Source: Hippophae tibetana
Taxonomy: Eukaryota > Streptophyta > Magnoliopsida > Rosales > Elaeagnaceae
DNA length: 64,000 bases
Direction of reading: 5' to 3'
NCBI GenBank assembly: GCA_037013495.1
Contig: CM072807.1
Span: 384,501 to 448,500 of the forward strand
Shown: one piece after another, positions 23,800 to 37,100 of the stretch
Numbering within the stretch: position 1 is the stretch's first letter
Layout: each line of letters opens with the position of its first letter
The notes under the pieces: model-generated
Databases searched by the model: none
Seen by the model: only the letters and a program-made list of their open reading frames with translations
What the model was told of the DNA's origin: nothing
Made by a program: the position numbers and the translations under genes

Positions 23800-24170
23800 C
23801 TCAAATGAGCTAGTTTACCTAGTTCATGAACAACTTGTAAGCTCATATAAAAAAATGCTTTTGACAAAAAATAATTACTATAATGTCATTGTGGGAAAAT
23901 GCACTTAAATGATTGTATTTTTTTCTTGTTTTAAAAAAATATAATCGAAAGATAATATTTATACTAATATTTTTATTCTTAAACAAAAGTATAAATATAT
24001 ATTTTTTTAAATATAAATGAATCAGCTTTTGAGCTGCTTAGTCCAAATTATTTAAAATTGATTTAGGTTGAATCTAGCTTGCCTAAAGTTTAAATGAACT
24101 GAGCAGAGTTATAACTTATCTAAATTGAGTTGAACCTTACTGAGTTGAGTTTGTACTTTGTACACTATAA
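23800..24170 (+). repeat. Dispersed repeat family A, copy 2
   Basis: Shared motifs are GAGCTAGTTTACCTAGTTCATGAACAACTT, GACAAAAAATAATTACTATAATGTCA, and TTCTTAAACAAAAGTATAAATAT, with an end rich in GAGTTGAACC. The same order of blocks is found at 27500-27920 and, in pieces, at 7080-9370 and 60880-61160. Confidence 0.6.
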
Positions 24171-26912
24171 TCTTATATCTTGTGAATAACTCTTGAAATT
24201 TTCCATATTTTTTATTGGATTTAGTATATCATTGGTTCCCAAACTTTTATTAGATTCATAGATCGATTTCTAAACTGTTAAAACATATGATTTAATCATC
24301 AGACTTTTTAAACGTAATATTTAGGTTTCTAAATTTTAAAATTGTATGATTTAGTGTTCAAATTTTTAAAACTTTAGATAGATCTCAAAAATTCAAATCT
24401 ATATTTTAGTTGCCAAATTAGGATCTATATGTAAAGTTTTAAATTTATGAATACTAAATCATATGATTTAAACCTAGTTGTCAACTGTTAATAGCTTGAA
24501 ATAACTTGTATGTTTTAATAGTTTGAGATCTATATGTGTAACTGAGTTTTAATAGTTTGAGATCTATATGTGTAACTGACCGCTGATCGCTTAAAGTTTG
24601 GAGATTAAAGAAGTAATTAAGGCCTATTCACATTTAAAGTAAGCTATTCATCAATAACCACAGATTTCGGGTTCAATACTTTAGTGGTACTCTTATTAAA
24701 CAAAAAACATACATTTGGACCTATATTATTAAATTAGTATACTAGTAGTCCCTCAATTTGAAAAAAGGTACAATGTTGGTCCAATTTGGGAAAAACAACA
24801 TAATTTATAGGGGGCGATATTATCTTTATAAAAATATTTATTATTTTATATTTTTTCATGTATTTTTGTTCATTTCATTACGAAAACAACCCTATGCACT
24901 CAAGCAACCATATTCACTTTCATCATCGTCTTTGTCCTACACCCAACACCATCTCGTTTTTTTACCCACTAACCACCCTTCAAAGTTTGTTGTAGAATAA
25001 CTCAAAAATGTAATTTTTATCGAAACTAAAGTTATATAATCACTATCTTATTTGAATCATCTTTGCTAATGACAACAACTATCATCAACTCATTCCTTAC
25101 AATCTTTTTGATCCCTTTTTTTTTCTTTTCATCGGAGTTATTTCACAAAGATTTGACATGATAAGGAAGAAGGGAGGAACAAGCACACTTGGAGAGCGTA
25201 GTATAATGGAGAGTTGTATGTTGTGTTCGGGAAGGATGAATCGCTCCTGAAAAGGAACCTATTGATTGTGGGCATTTTATTAGAGGTTTCTATTGTATCA
25301 ATTTATCCTTTTTGTGATTCTGGTTGAAGCATATACTCGGGGGTGGGTGCAGTGTAGCCGATTTCATAATGGATTCTCCATTCATTAGATAGAGAAGATC
25401 ACAAAGATTTCATGATCCGCTGTCGAACTTAAGCCAAAATTCTATGATTTTCAAATTAAAAATCATTAATTGTACAATGAAAAATAAGGCTATCTTCTAT
25501 TACGTTTAAGCAAAACAAAGAACAAAAATAAATTGAAATTCTACTTTGAAAAAATGTGTAAACTATCGAGAAACATTATTATTGACAAAGATAATTAGAT
25601 AGAATAACTTTTATTTGTCAATGGATAATGTGAAAACAAAATTTAGATAAATACCGATAGCTATTATAGGTAGAAATATAGAAATTAAAACAAATAACTC
25701 TCGGGGCCCAGAATAAAAAAAAAGAATTTGTGGCCCAAAAAAGTTTGTATCTATAGAACATATGGTGTAACATAGATAGTGAATAAATAAGAGTTAATAT
25801 TATTCCTATTGCCATTACAAAACTAATTAGTATATTTGTGTTCGATCAAAGCCAATTTCACTTTGTGTTTGATCGAATATAAGGTAGTCGAATATAAGGT
25901 AGTCTGAAAGGATGAAGGGGTCAATGAAATCAAAGAGAATAAGTTGGTGGTAGTGACGATCAAGGGTAGAGATGAGTGCTTCAAATAAGGTTGTGGTGGC
26001 CTAATTATAGATTTAGTAAAAAAATACATCTTTAAATTGTTTTGTAATAAATAGTGGAAGTTGGTTGGTCGATAAAGGAATAAAACGATATCAGAGATTG
26101 GATAGAGAAGATGGTAGAGGTTGACCATAATTGTTAGGATAGTATAAGATATTTTCGTATAGAAATGAATAAAGAGAAATGAGAAAATGTATAAAATAAC
26201 AAATATTTTTATAACAACAAAATTATATTTCTATAAATTAGTGTATTTTTTTTAATTGGATTGTTACTATATCTTTTGTTAAATAGGGGGACTATTAATT
26301 TACTAATTTAATAAAATGGATTAAAATGTGTCTTTTAATTAATAAGGTTACTATTAAAGTAGAAACTAATTTTTAGTGAAATCTTTTTCGTCTCCCATTG
26401 CATGTATATATTTGTGTTATTTGTCATTAATTTTCACTTTCAAATTATGAATTATTGAATTTGTTGCCACTTCAACTTCACTTGTAACTTTTTCTTCAAT
26501 TTCTTGTTCGTTGTTTTCCTTCTTCTCAAGTTGTCAAGTTCCACTTCTAAATGTCCAGAACTATGGTCGCCTTTGTTTCCTTGGAGGTTGTTTTCCAAGG
26601 CTTCAAATCTTGGATTAAAATTCATCTTCTTTATAGAAGCATGGCCAATCTTCATCTGATATTCTGATAAAGAAATTTAATGAGCATTGAGCAGGATCAA
26701 TCTTACCAAGCAACTTCCAAATTTGACTTGAGGAGCTTGATTGTATTTCCCCCCAAAACAGTCTCCCGATATATTACCTAATACCTTCCGCAAAATCATC
26801 AAGGCTTTCTCCTCTTTATTCTCAAGAATCTTTTGGGACATGCAATGTTTTGATTGTTCTACAACAAAATCCCATAAAACAAATTCTTTGAAATAACAAA
26901 GCATATACTCAT
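24171..26912. other. AT-rich intergenic DNA, no gene supported
   Basis: Tandem copies of GTTTGAGATCTATATGTGTAACTGA occur at about 24520-24580, and a 16-bp tandem TCGAATATAAGGTAG at about 25873-25905. Short minus-strand frames at 26452-26655 and 26677-26904 have Lys/Glu-rich, element-like translations but match nothing I know. Confidence 0.4.
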
Positions 26913-27370
26913 TATTGACTGAACATTTTTGGCTTTAACTTTGCTTGATACAAAATTTCAAATATACCGCCATGTATTTATAGGACTTGGCGGTGACAGT
27001 AGTCAATAACAAAGCATGTCCATATGATTAATGTTTTTACTAGTTCCAAGCACATAGATCATTAACTCTACTATTTCCAAATACATAATATATTCAAGAG
27101 AGAGACTGAATAATACATGAATTACAATGAATGCATAAGAAATATCTAGAGAAAAATCTAATAGAGAATTATAGTTATTTAGCAATTTTGGTTTAGTTTC
27201 TAACAGTTGTGCCGTTTAAATTTCTTGCTGCATCTTGCTATCTTTAGAAAATGTCTTGGTAATAATATTATATCTGTGCTCATCATACTAGGAAATATGG
27301 CGTTTGTGTATTATATAGCATTGTGCTTAAGTTGTTTCTTAGATACAGCTGACAGTAAGGACACATCACT
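26913..27370 (+). repeat. Duplicated segments, copy 2, in changed order
   Basis: 26913-27200 matches 23013-23245, and 27205-27370 matches 22790-22935. In the first locus the order is the reverse (the 22790 block comes first), so the duplicate is rearranged or one block is an insertion. Confidence 0.5.
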
Positions 27371-27499
27371 GATGGTTTTTTTTTTTGCTTTGGTAGCTTA
27401 ATTTCGCAGTTATCTAACATCTTATTTTGGTAATTGGTAATTTGAATATGGTAGAAGATACAAGATCTTTTTTAATTTTTCTTTTTGTACTCTTATAGG

Positions 27500-27920
27500 C
27501 AGTTCAATTTAGTTCATTTAAGTTTCATTCATTAAATTGATGATTTGAGAAAGTCTAACTCATCAAACTAGCTTAAATAAGTTAGGTCATCTAGCTTATG
27601 AGCAACTCACAAACTCATTTAACAAAATGTCTTTGCCAAAAAATAATTACTATAAAATATCACTATGGAAAAACAAACTCAAAATATTACTTTTTTTTCC
27701 CGTAGTTTATTAAAATATGATAAAAAATGATAATAATTTACTCTAGTATTTCTTGTTTTTAAACAAAATTATGAAGATTTTTGTTTTTATTTTAAAAAAA
27801 TGTTAATGAGCTAAGTTGCTTGGTATTCATTGATCCTGAGTTAAACTCGTTTAGTATAAAATTTAAATGAGTTGAGTTAAAGTTTTACTATTCACCTAAG
27901 TTGAGTTTGAAACCTAGCGA
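27500..27920 (+). repeat. Dispersed repeat family A, copy 3
   Basis: It carries GAGCAACTCACAAACTCATTTAACAAAATG, then GCCAAAAAATAATTACTATAA, then TTGTTTTTAAACAAAATTAT and an end rich in TGAGTTGAGTTAAAG. It is collinear with the copy at 23800. Confidence 0.6.
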
Positions 27921-27999
27921 GTTGGACCAATTCTTGACGTCTCTGTACACACGTACTTAGTTTTCTAAATATGCTAAATAAACAGTAATTTTTACTTTT

Positions 28000-28460
28000 T
28001 TTTAATTGGAATTTTCAGTCAACCTTTTACTTTTTGGAAAAACTGTATGAATCCAAATAATGGAGTTTTGGCCCCAGTTGTATTCCAAATCACTGATTTC
28101 CTGTGTGTTGCTGATCTTGCAAAAGTGTGTTGTGTAATGCATCTCAATAATGTCGATATTATATTCACATACCTAAGACCTCCATGCTCTCAATTTTGGT
28201 AAAAAAGTTGAATCTCTGGTGTGAACACCTGCAATCCTTTTTAACTTGATTTTTATTGTAAGTGAGATTCAATCCTTTTAACATGTTAGCACTTAGCATA
28301 GATGTAATTACGTAGTTTTCATCGTGTGTAAATATTTTAAATCAAAACAACAATTTGTACTTGCATTTTTATAATGGAATTATCAGTCAACCTTATATCT
28401 TTCAATGTTAAAAAAAAAGGGCTATGAATCCAAATATTGGAGTTTTGGGCCCAATAGTAT
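28000..28460 (+). repeat. Direct duplication of about 75 bp, period 377 bp
   Basis: The segment TTATCAGTCAACCTT...ATGAATCCAAATAWTGGAGTTTTGG.CCCA occurs at about 28010-28078 and about 28385-28453. In the first copy the shared ATG (28047) opens a 51-codon frame to 28202; the second copy closes after 14 codons. I have no evidence that this frame is a gene. Confidence 0.5.
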
Positions 28461-29556
28461 GGTACTAAACTTTCAAGGGGGATTCTGAATACATCTGCTC
28501 CAAATACATACCCCTAATAATTTTACATATTAAAGAGTATGTAATTCGAGGTTTCAATGGATGCAAGTATAATTGACAAGTTTCAATATCACACAAGCAA
28601 GTTAAGAAATGATAATAAATAGGAAAAAATTCATGAAGTGAGAAGCCTAAAAAGGTAGGTAGGTGTGGTAAAATGTTAGTTTTTAATCTAAAGAAAATAC
28701 TTTTCATTACAATTTCATACATGCATTAGTTTAAATGTCACAATATAACTGGTGATTTGTTAGTAGTTTTACAATTATTTCAGTGCCTTACTTTCTCAAT
28801 TTAGATAGTTTACTTAATTCATGTAATAAGTTGACTGCAAATGCAACCTTATTATTATTATTATTTACCCGCCTACTACGATGAAATTATCTAGGCATGC
28901 GCATGGTTCTGCGTATGAGAGTTGTAAATGGGCTTGTTTGGATAAACAAATATTCTAAAACCATAAGTTTCTTAAAAACGGCCCATCTTGTGCTTAAACA
29001 ATATCCCGCAGCTTTAGCAATCTCTATCACATATTGCTTGCAGTTATCCTTTGCTTGATGACATTGTGGGCCACAATTATTGCTCAAGGCCTCAATATTT
29101 TTTGTCATTTTTAATATGTGATAATCATCCTTATCCATTTTAGTCATACATGATCCATCACTACTATGCTATCTACATAATTTGTGCTAATTATTTTTTT
29201 AATTTTGTGATGCGTATACACTTGATGGTATGATAAAAACGTCTTATTGACTGGCAATTCAATTATTGCAAGAACTTGTTTTTTTTTCTTTCGAAATTAT
29301 ATCATATCAATATACATAATCTAGTTTATGTTATCTATATTTTCTAATATATTTAGGTGTATTTTTGTTCTTTTCCATTTTTTCTAGTTTCATACAAGCG
29401 TAAATTTTATGCATGTGTATATAAAGGTAAAAACTTTATTACATGTCTTGTAAATACTTTTTTTTCCCTTATGTGTACTTTTTAGACGTAGGCAACGTAA
29501 ACAAGAGCTTCGAATCCTTTTATAATTTTTACTTGTATTTGGCCAATGTATTTTAG

Positions 29557-29877
29557 ACACTACCCTAAAACATCTTGAGGTTTTTAATGGCACCAAATTG
29601 TCAAAAGAACAAATGCTTATGGTTTGGACACAGCCAACTTTCACGTTAATTTCATTGCCAAGGATTTTTTTTCCCCAAGGTTTAGTATAATACATGGAAG
29701 ATTTGGTGTTAGTCTGTTTGGCAAGAGTATGCAGTGTCATTTTCAGTGAGGGAAACTCTGGAAGATGCATTTTGGGACAAAGAACATAGTCTGTGTCCTG
29801 ACCCAAACTATGGATATTTCACTTCCACCAGCATGTTGTATTTAGCTGGAGGAGTCTTGTGTATGCTGGAACGGTAA
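29557..29877 (+). other. Coding-like stretch of uncertain strand, unidentified
   Basis: On the plus strand, TATTTTAG at 29549-29556 precedes an open stretch reading TTLKHLEVFNGTKLSKEQ and onward. A second open stretch ends YFTSTSMLYLAGGVLCMLER at a TAA at 29875. The minus strand also has a 138-codon frame here (29806-29390). The region is less AT-rich than its flanks, so chance frames are more likely. I recognise neither reading. It may be a decayed gene fragment. Confidence 0.25.
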
Positions 29878-31757
29878 ATTTCTCCTTCATTCATTGTAGT
29901 TCCTGTCACATCATTGAAATTATTAAAAAGATAGAAGTAGTATAAAAAATGATATAAGTTTCCATTAGTCATCGACTCATCCCCTAAAGCTACGTGATAT
30001 GCACTTTTTTTTAACAAAAAAAAAAAAAAAAAAAAACCCACTAACAAATATTTTTGTAAGCTTCTGTCATGACTTGGTCTATTTGTCAATAATCAATTAT
30101 CAAAATACGCCGATAAATGCGAATTTTCAAATCAAGCATAATTTAAGACGTTCGAGTGAGCCCTGCAGGCATAACTGGAAATTGCTAGGAAATTTCCAAT
30201 GTCATGTCTGTAGCCTGTAGATGACTTTTTCTAGTGCTTTGTGAATTGTTTAGTCAATGTCGTGTTGTGACTCGAGTAGCATGCACATATTATTCATTAC
30301 CAACTAAAATTTAAAATTTAAAATTATTGTAATTTTTTTTTAAAAAATTATCCAATAAAACAATAATATAATTAATTAAAAATATATTTTTTAAACTGTT
30401 TATGAATACTATTTTTATTATAATTTGATGCATACGTGATCACATTATTATTCTAATATATTATATTTTTAATTTCATGTTTAAATATATTTTATGATTT
30501 TTGATCATTAATAGAATCTTTAATATTTAATTTATTATAAATATCCCATCACATTTTCTTACTGTGCGACATTTGTATCCGTTCATTATTTTCGTTAACA
30601 ACTTTTTTTTAACATCATTTTCCTTAAACAGTAAGGAAAATAATAAAAGTGATACAAATGTCATACGTTAATAAAAAATTAGGGAAATTTAATTTTTACG
30701 ACTACTTGAATATTAGGAATATTTTTAATATTGGTCTCAATCTTTAGAGACATGTACTACTTTTTTTTTTTCTTCCTAAATTCAAAAAAAGCCTCTGATA
30801 AAAATATATTGATATAATTAATCTGAATTAATTTGAATTTGAACATATTAATTTTAATTTTCAGATAGAGATATATTAATATTAAAATTTATTTATAAAT
30901 TATTATCATATATAAAATATTATATTTACAAATTTATATTTTTGTAACAAATATTATTGTTTATAATCATAAATACAAAAATCAAAATAACAAGAAATAT
31001 ATTTATATAATTATTAAATTATTATAAATATTTATATTTATTTTTAAATTAAAATAATAATATAATATAATTATGGTATATATAATATTTAAATTTTATA
31101 AAATATTTATTTATTTTATAATTTAATAATAATTTGTTTAAAATCTTGGAATTTGATGTAATTATAAAATTTATGAATTCTATTTGAATTTTTGAATTTT
31201 TGAATTTAATTTAATGAATCAGATTAGATTTTTGATTTTAAATAAGTTTGTCAGATTATTTATTTGTAAGTTTGGGGTTTCCAGGAAATTGTTGTTAACA
31301 AGTACAGGAGAAATTAGATAAATTTATTGCCTGAAAGAAACAAAAGATTGAGATCCGTGACTTAAAGAAGACCAAGAACAATTTTCGATTAATGGATTCT
31401 ATAAAATAAGGTATTTTCAATTTGTGTAAAGGATCATTACTATAAATTTGCTTTCCGAAAGGTTAGACTTTACTCTCTCTATTTTACAATTGGGCACTAT
31501 ATAAAACACTAGTTTTGCAAAATCAGGATAAGCAATTCGTTTTGTTTTTTTAAGTCTACTTGCTTTATTATATGTCAAAACTATAATGGCCTTATAGACT
31601 TTTAGTGCACTTTGCTTTTACAAATTGTTTTTTTTTTTTTTTTTTTTTTGGGGTCAAAACTTTCAATCTCCCGTTGTAATGTTAGACGAGTAAATTTACA
31701 GTTTACACCTTGGAAAAGTTGAGATCTAATAAACAGATTTAAACGTGCCTTTCGGTT

Positions 31758-31904
31758 TACCAACCAATATAAATGTATTAATTATGGGTTTTATTGTGTA
31801 GCCCGATCTCTTAGAAATCCATAATATAGTTTTTACCAACCAAGATAAAGGTATTCATTATGGGTTTTATGGTGTTAGCATGATATGCTAGAAATCCATA
31901 ATAT
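31758..31904 (+). repeat. Tandem duplication, 76-bp period
   Basis: Two adjacent units begin TACCAACCA and end TTAGAAATCCATAATAT or CTAGAAATCCATAATAT, with ATTATGGGTTTTAT in the middle of both. They are about 85 percent alike. Confidence 0.8.
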
Positions 31905-32266
31905 TTGGAGAGACTGGGTGCATGACACGCAGATTTAGAATTTTAGTTTAGTTGATAATAAAAAATAATACTGTTTATTTTTAAATTATTACTTATTTAT
32001 TAAAAAAAATATTATCATAAATTATTAAATTTATAGTGTATTTTTGAATAATAAAAACTTAAAAAATAAAGATTTAAAAGGAGGGATATAAATATATTTT
32101 ATACATATAATTTATTTACATGGGTCATCTTTATTTTTAGTGTAATAAGTTGAAACAAATATACTCTTATAACTAATTTAACCTATTATAAATATAAAGA
32201 GACTTGTACTAACCTAATACAATAATTTTAAAACTCAGATGTAATTTGAGGACTATTTTAGCATTT

Positions 32267-32280
32267 CCCCCCCCCCCCCC
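32267..32280 (+). repeat. Poly-C tract of 14 bases followed by poly-T
   Basis: A run of 14 C is followed directly by a run of T. Confidence 0.9.
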
Positions 32281-32613
32281 TTTTTTTGAGATTGGTTGAG
32301 TGGTAATGCCAACTTTTGGTTATAGTTTTATTCTGCGGAGCCAATTATAGACTAAGACGTGGAAATTTGGCTGCCTTAGCACTTTCTTGGAAGTTTCTGT
32401 TCTTTTGGTTTAAATGAAAGATTTAAAATATGAATAGTTCGCCGGAAAAGAGGAATATGGAAATTGATTGTTTTACACGTGAAGTTCTTAGCATTCCAGT
32501 CTGGCCCGTAGCTGCTATTACTGCTTATTTGACTGACTTTTCAAATTCATGGACTTGTTGACATTTAGGACAACAATTTGTACGTACCAGCTTGAGTTCA
32601 ATGCCTAAGATCT

Positions 32614-32670
32614 TGCCACCGATTGCCGACTTCCGATTTCCAACTGCCAACTGCCAACTGCCGACTGCCA
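32614..32670 (+). repeat. Heptamer tandem array (consensus CAACTGC/CGACTGC)
   Basis: Seven or eight imperfect units of seven bases occur in a row, the last ones being CCAACTG repeats then CCGACTGCC. It is a small minisatellite in a GC-richer patch. Confidence 0.75.
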
Positions 32671-33399
32671 TGGAGAGTATTATAACAGATTAAAATAGTA
32701 GGGGTGGCATCGTGTTTGTGACATGTATGTGTGTTCTATTCGTGCTGTACATGTTGGATGATACTAAAAAAATTAGGCAATTAGTAAAATTCTTATATCA
32801 GTAAGGAATAATAAAATTATTTGTGAATTCTCCTGGTCTCACTGTATTAATATATAGCATATCTATTTTATTTTTATTTATTTATTTTATTTACTATTAA
32901 TTTAATACAATTTATTATTCAATTAGAGATTTTTTATATGTATTGTAATATATGTATGCTTTCAGTAAATATTTTTTAATAATAAATTAATTAAATGATA
33001 TTTAAAAATTATTTAAAAATAATTAATTAAATGATATTTAAAAATTATTTTAAAATAAATAAATAATTAAATGATATTTTAAAATATCATTTAAATATAA
33101 TATGTCTGTAAATTTTTAATTAAATAATAAGTTACATAAAATTAATATTTTTTTTAAACGAAAATATCAATAAGTAATCAACTCAAAAATTTAAATAAAA
33201 AAAATATTAAATATAAAATTGTACTAAGATAATAAACCCAACTCTCATCTCAAAAGTATTGGGAAAAGAGTTGTGAAGGTATTATCCTTGATTTTTAGAA
33301 AAGAAAAAAAGAAAAAAGAGGAAGCAGATCATTTCCTTTGCTTTTGTTTCAAAAGAAAACTGTAAATTTGAATAACCCAACAGAGAGAGAGAGAGAGAG

Positions 33400-33632
33400 A
33401 GAAAACTAATCGACGTTTCCTAGATTTCACGTAACATACTCGTGATTAAATATCTTGGTTTTAAATATTCTACCAAAAGCTGAAAAATAACAGCCATCAA
33501 CACCACTAGCACACTAAAAACTATCCCTGAACACACGATAACGGCTTATTAAATTAATCAAATAACAAGTTTACTTTCCTAGACAATAAAAATTGTAATT
33601 AATCCGAACTTGCAGCTAATGTTACCGTAACA
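33400..33632 (-). repeat. Left LTR of the older copia element
   Basis: It aligns with 40135-40376. On the minus strand it begins TGTTACGGTAACATTAG, directly after the purine tract. Its outer end, close to a GA microsatellite, is eroded and approximate. Confidence 0.7.
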
Positions 33633-33894
33633 TCTTTCCTTAAAATGTATTGCAATAACAATCAATTTACACATTAAACTGAACATCAGTTCTCACGACC
33701 TATAGAAAATATCAAGCTTCAATGGTTTGTTAAATGCATTTGTAATTTGATCTTGAGTATAACAATGAACCATTTCCACAATTTCCTTCTTTATGAATTC
33801 AAGAAAAAAATAAAACCGCACATTAATGTGTTTACTATGATCGTGTAGCACAAAATTCTTAGACAACTTAATCGTTGAGTTAATGTCACAATTC

Positions 33895-34177
33895 TATTAG
33901 ATATTACTCCTTAATTCAAGAAATAAAATAAGGAGCTTAATTCAAGGAGTAAAACAAGAAATATTTAATTTAAGAAGTAAAACAAGAAATCTTTAATTCA
34001 TTGAGTAAAATAAAGAATCTTTAATTCAATGAGTAAATCAAAGAATGATTAATTTAAAGAGTAATTAAAGGAGTAAAATTTTCTTATAAATAACTATACA
34101 CTTGTAATGAAAATATGAAGAAAATAATACAAACTAGAGACTTCTTTTATATAGAGTTATTTCTTGTTTTTTCAACA
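33895..34177 (+). repeat. 5' LTR of the younger copia element
   Basis: It is 283 bp, starts TATTAGATATTACTCC and ends TTTTTTCAACA. Its first half consists of short repeats of the type TTAATTCAAGGAGTAAAACAA. A TATAAATA-like motif lies at about 34085. Confidence 0.92.
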
Positions 34178-34190
34178 TGGTATCAGAGCA
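34178..34190 (+). other. Primer-binding site of the younger copia element
   Basis: TGGTATCAGAGCA directly follows the 5' LTR and is complementary to the 3' end of plant initiator methionine tRNA. Confidence 0.95.
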
Positions 34191-37100
34191 GGAAAATTAA
34201 CTTGTTTATGCTTTATTATTATCTTTACATCTTCAATCTTTGAAATGGTTGAAGACTAGGATCAGAAGCTGAAAGTTCATCGGTGCTTTCCTTCATGAAT
34301 ATGCATGAGGTAGATGTCAACCCAAATCAAAGATTAAGCTCAATTTTACTGAATGAGTTTAATTACTTGCCTTGGTTAAGAGCAGTGTCTTTGGCTCTAG
34401 GTGGAAGGTCCAAGTTGGGGTTCATAAATGAAAGCATCGAAGTACCTGATGTTTCCTCACCAACCTATGAATCTTGGCTCAGTAAGGATCAACTGGTTAT
34501 GTCATGGCTCCTAAATTCCATGGAATATAAATTAGCAGAAATATTCAGTTACTCTAAATCTGCATACCAACTATGGGAGACGGTCAAGGAAATGTATGAC
34601 AGTCAAAAAAATGTTGCACAAGTTTTTCAATTAAAAAAGGACATCTCAGATCTGTAACAAGATGTCAAACCTTTTGTACAACTCTTAGGAAGCATGAAAA
34701 GCATGTGGAATGAGTTGGAAATATATCGTTCTCATACAATCGATGTAGCTCTGCTACGAAAGAGTGCCAAAGAAGATAAGATATTTCAACTTTTGTCGAG
34801 TCTCGATTTAACATATGAAGATATACGATGCCACATACTTATGAATACTGAACTTCCTTCCTTCACCAATGTATGTGCGACAATTCAACGTGAAGAAGTA
34901 AGGAGAAAAGTCATGAACAAGGGTACAATGGCTAGTGCACTTGAGGTAAGAGCCTATCTAACCAATGAGAGGAAGTATAAAAGGAAGCATCCAAACTTGA
35001 AGTGTCAACATTGCAACTATACGGGTCATGTTAAGGACATATGTTGGATTTTACATTCAGAATTAAAACCTACTTTTATAAAGGATAATGGTTTATAGAA
35101 AGTGAATCGTAATGCACATCGTGCAAATCATGCTTTTGCATCTACCTCTAATGGGTTTGATCCATTCAAGAAATTTACAACGAATCCAGTTGAACTCATG
35201 AATGAGTTTATGTTGTATCTTCAAAGCAAGACAAAAGGAGCTAGAATTGACTGTGTGGATAGCATAGAAGAAGGAAACTCGACAGCATTGTTAGGCAAGT
35301 TTGTGGGTTTCTTGGCAGATACAAAACTCATACCACAAGAGGACATGCAAGGTATCATAAAAGCCTTTAAAACTGCTTTTAAAATAAATATGTTGCATGA
35401 TTTTTGGGTTGTAGATCCAGGTGTCACATATCATATGACAAACCATGTGTCAAAGTCTCATAAGTTTGAAAAATTAGCAAATCCTTCTCAAGTTTCAATT
35501 GCAAATGGTGAGAATGTAAAGGTTTTATGAAAGGAAAAAATAAAATTAATGTCAGATGAAATCGAATCGGCGGTTTTATATGTACCTTCCTTTCCCTTCC
35601 AACTTCTGTTTGTAGGAAAAATCACAAATACCTTGAATTGCTTAGCTATTTTTTCTCCTCACAATGTCATTTTTCAGGATTGTGCCACCAAAAAGACGAT
35701 TGGTGAAAGGTTTTACTTAGATGGTCTCTATTACATATCCAAGAGAAATCCCAGAGGGTTTTAAGCCAAGTTTAACCCTATCCAAGATAATCAATTGTGG
35801 CATCAACGTTTAGCTCACCATTCTCTACCAATTTTGTCAATTTTATTTCCAAACTTAGGAAATGATGCAATTGCATGTGAAACTTGCCACTTGTCTAAGG
35901 CCACTAGATTTCCTTTTAATTCTTCCTTGTCTAGGGCTAGTAAGTGTTTTGAACTAGTTCATTCAGATGTATGGGAACCAACTAATGAATCTTTTGATGG
36001 TTATAAGTATTTTGTGATTTTTGTTGATGATTTATCTCAAGTCACATGGTTATATCTTTTAAAATATAAGAATGAAGTTATGGAAGTATTTAAGGACTTT
36101 CATAACCTTGTTAAAAATCACTTCTCCTCTAAAATTCAAACCTTAAGGTTTGACAGTGACACCGAATACATGTCCCATATCATGAAGCAATATTTGAGCA
36201 TTCATGGCATTATGCATCAAATAAGTTGTGTTGGCACACCTCAATAAAATGGTGTAGCTGAATGCAAAAACCAAGACTTACTTGAAAAAACTAGAGCATT
36301 AATGCTACAAATGAATGTACCAAAGAGATTATGGTCCCAAAGGGTTATGGAACCTGCTTACATCATCAATAGATTACCTAGTCGAGTCTTGGATTTCAAG
36401 TCTCCCCTAGAGGTCATGAAAGAAAGGAAAATTAACCTCTCACACCTTAGAGTCTTTGGTTGCATCTGTTTTGTACATATTCAATCTCATCATCGAGATA
36501 AATTGGATCTTATAGCTGTTGAATGTATTTTTCTTGGTTATTCATCTACACAAAAGGGATATAAGTGTTATGATTCCCAACTTAGGAGATTAATTGTGTC
36601 TAAAGATGTTCAATTATATGAAACTAACCATTTTTTCAGCAAGTTACATGAAATCACAAGTCAAGGGGATGACATCTTGGATGTGTTTCCATTACCAAGA
36701 ATCGAACTTGAGGCTTCACAACAACAAGATCCCAGCCATGTCAACATTAAGGCATCTCTTACTGATAGTAACAATGAAGGGTCTCGTCTTAATGGTACAC
36801 TGCATGAAGATGGTGATAATCAAGATGATCCTCACAATATGGTACAAGATGTGAACGAGTGTGAGATAACTCCTCTTGCTCCACGACGTAATCCAATGCA
36901 TGTTAGGAAACCTCCCACAAGACTTCAAGACTTTGTCATCTTCAAACCCACACATCCCATCTCAAATTGTGTCATATAAGAGAGTGACACCATCCTATGC
37001 CACATTTCTCAGTACTATATCGAGTGACAATGAGCCTCAAAACTTTCATGAGACCAACATCCAAGAGGTGTGGAAGGAAGCCATGCAAGAAGAACTTAAA

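Larger units (their letters stand above)
30240..33399. other. AT-rich intergenic DNA with simple repeats
   Basis: No gene is supported. It holds a T22 run at about 31628-31649, a 76-bp tandem duplication (31758-31904), a C14 run (32267-32280), a heptamer array (32614-32670) and a GA microsatellite at about 33382-33402. The GC-richer patch at 32300-32700 has no readable frame. Confidence 0.55.

Noticed and set aside
32285-32345. tRNA-like A box (TGGTTGAGTGGTAA)
   Set aside because: No B box, acceptor stem or anticodon arm can be formed, so it is neither a tRNA nor a supported SINE.
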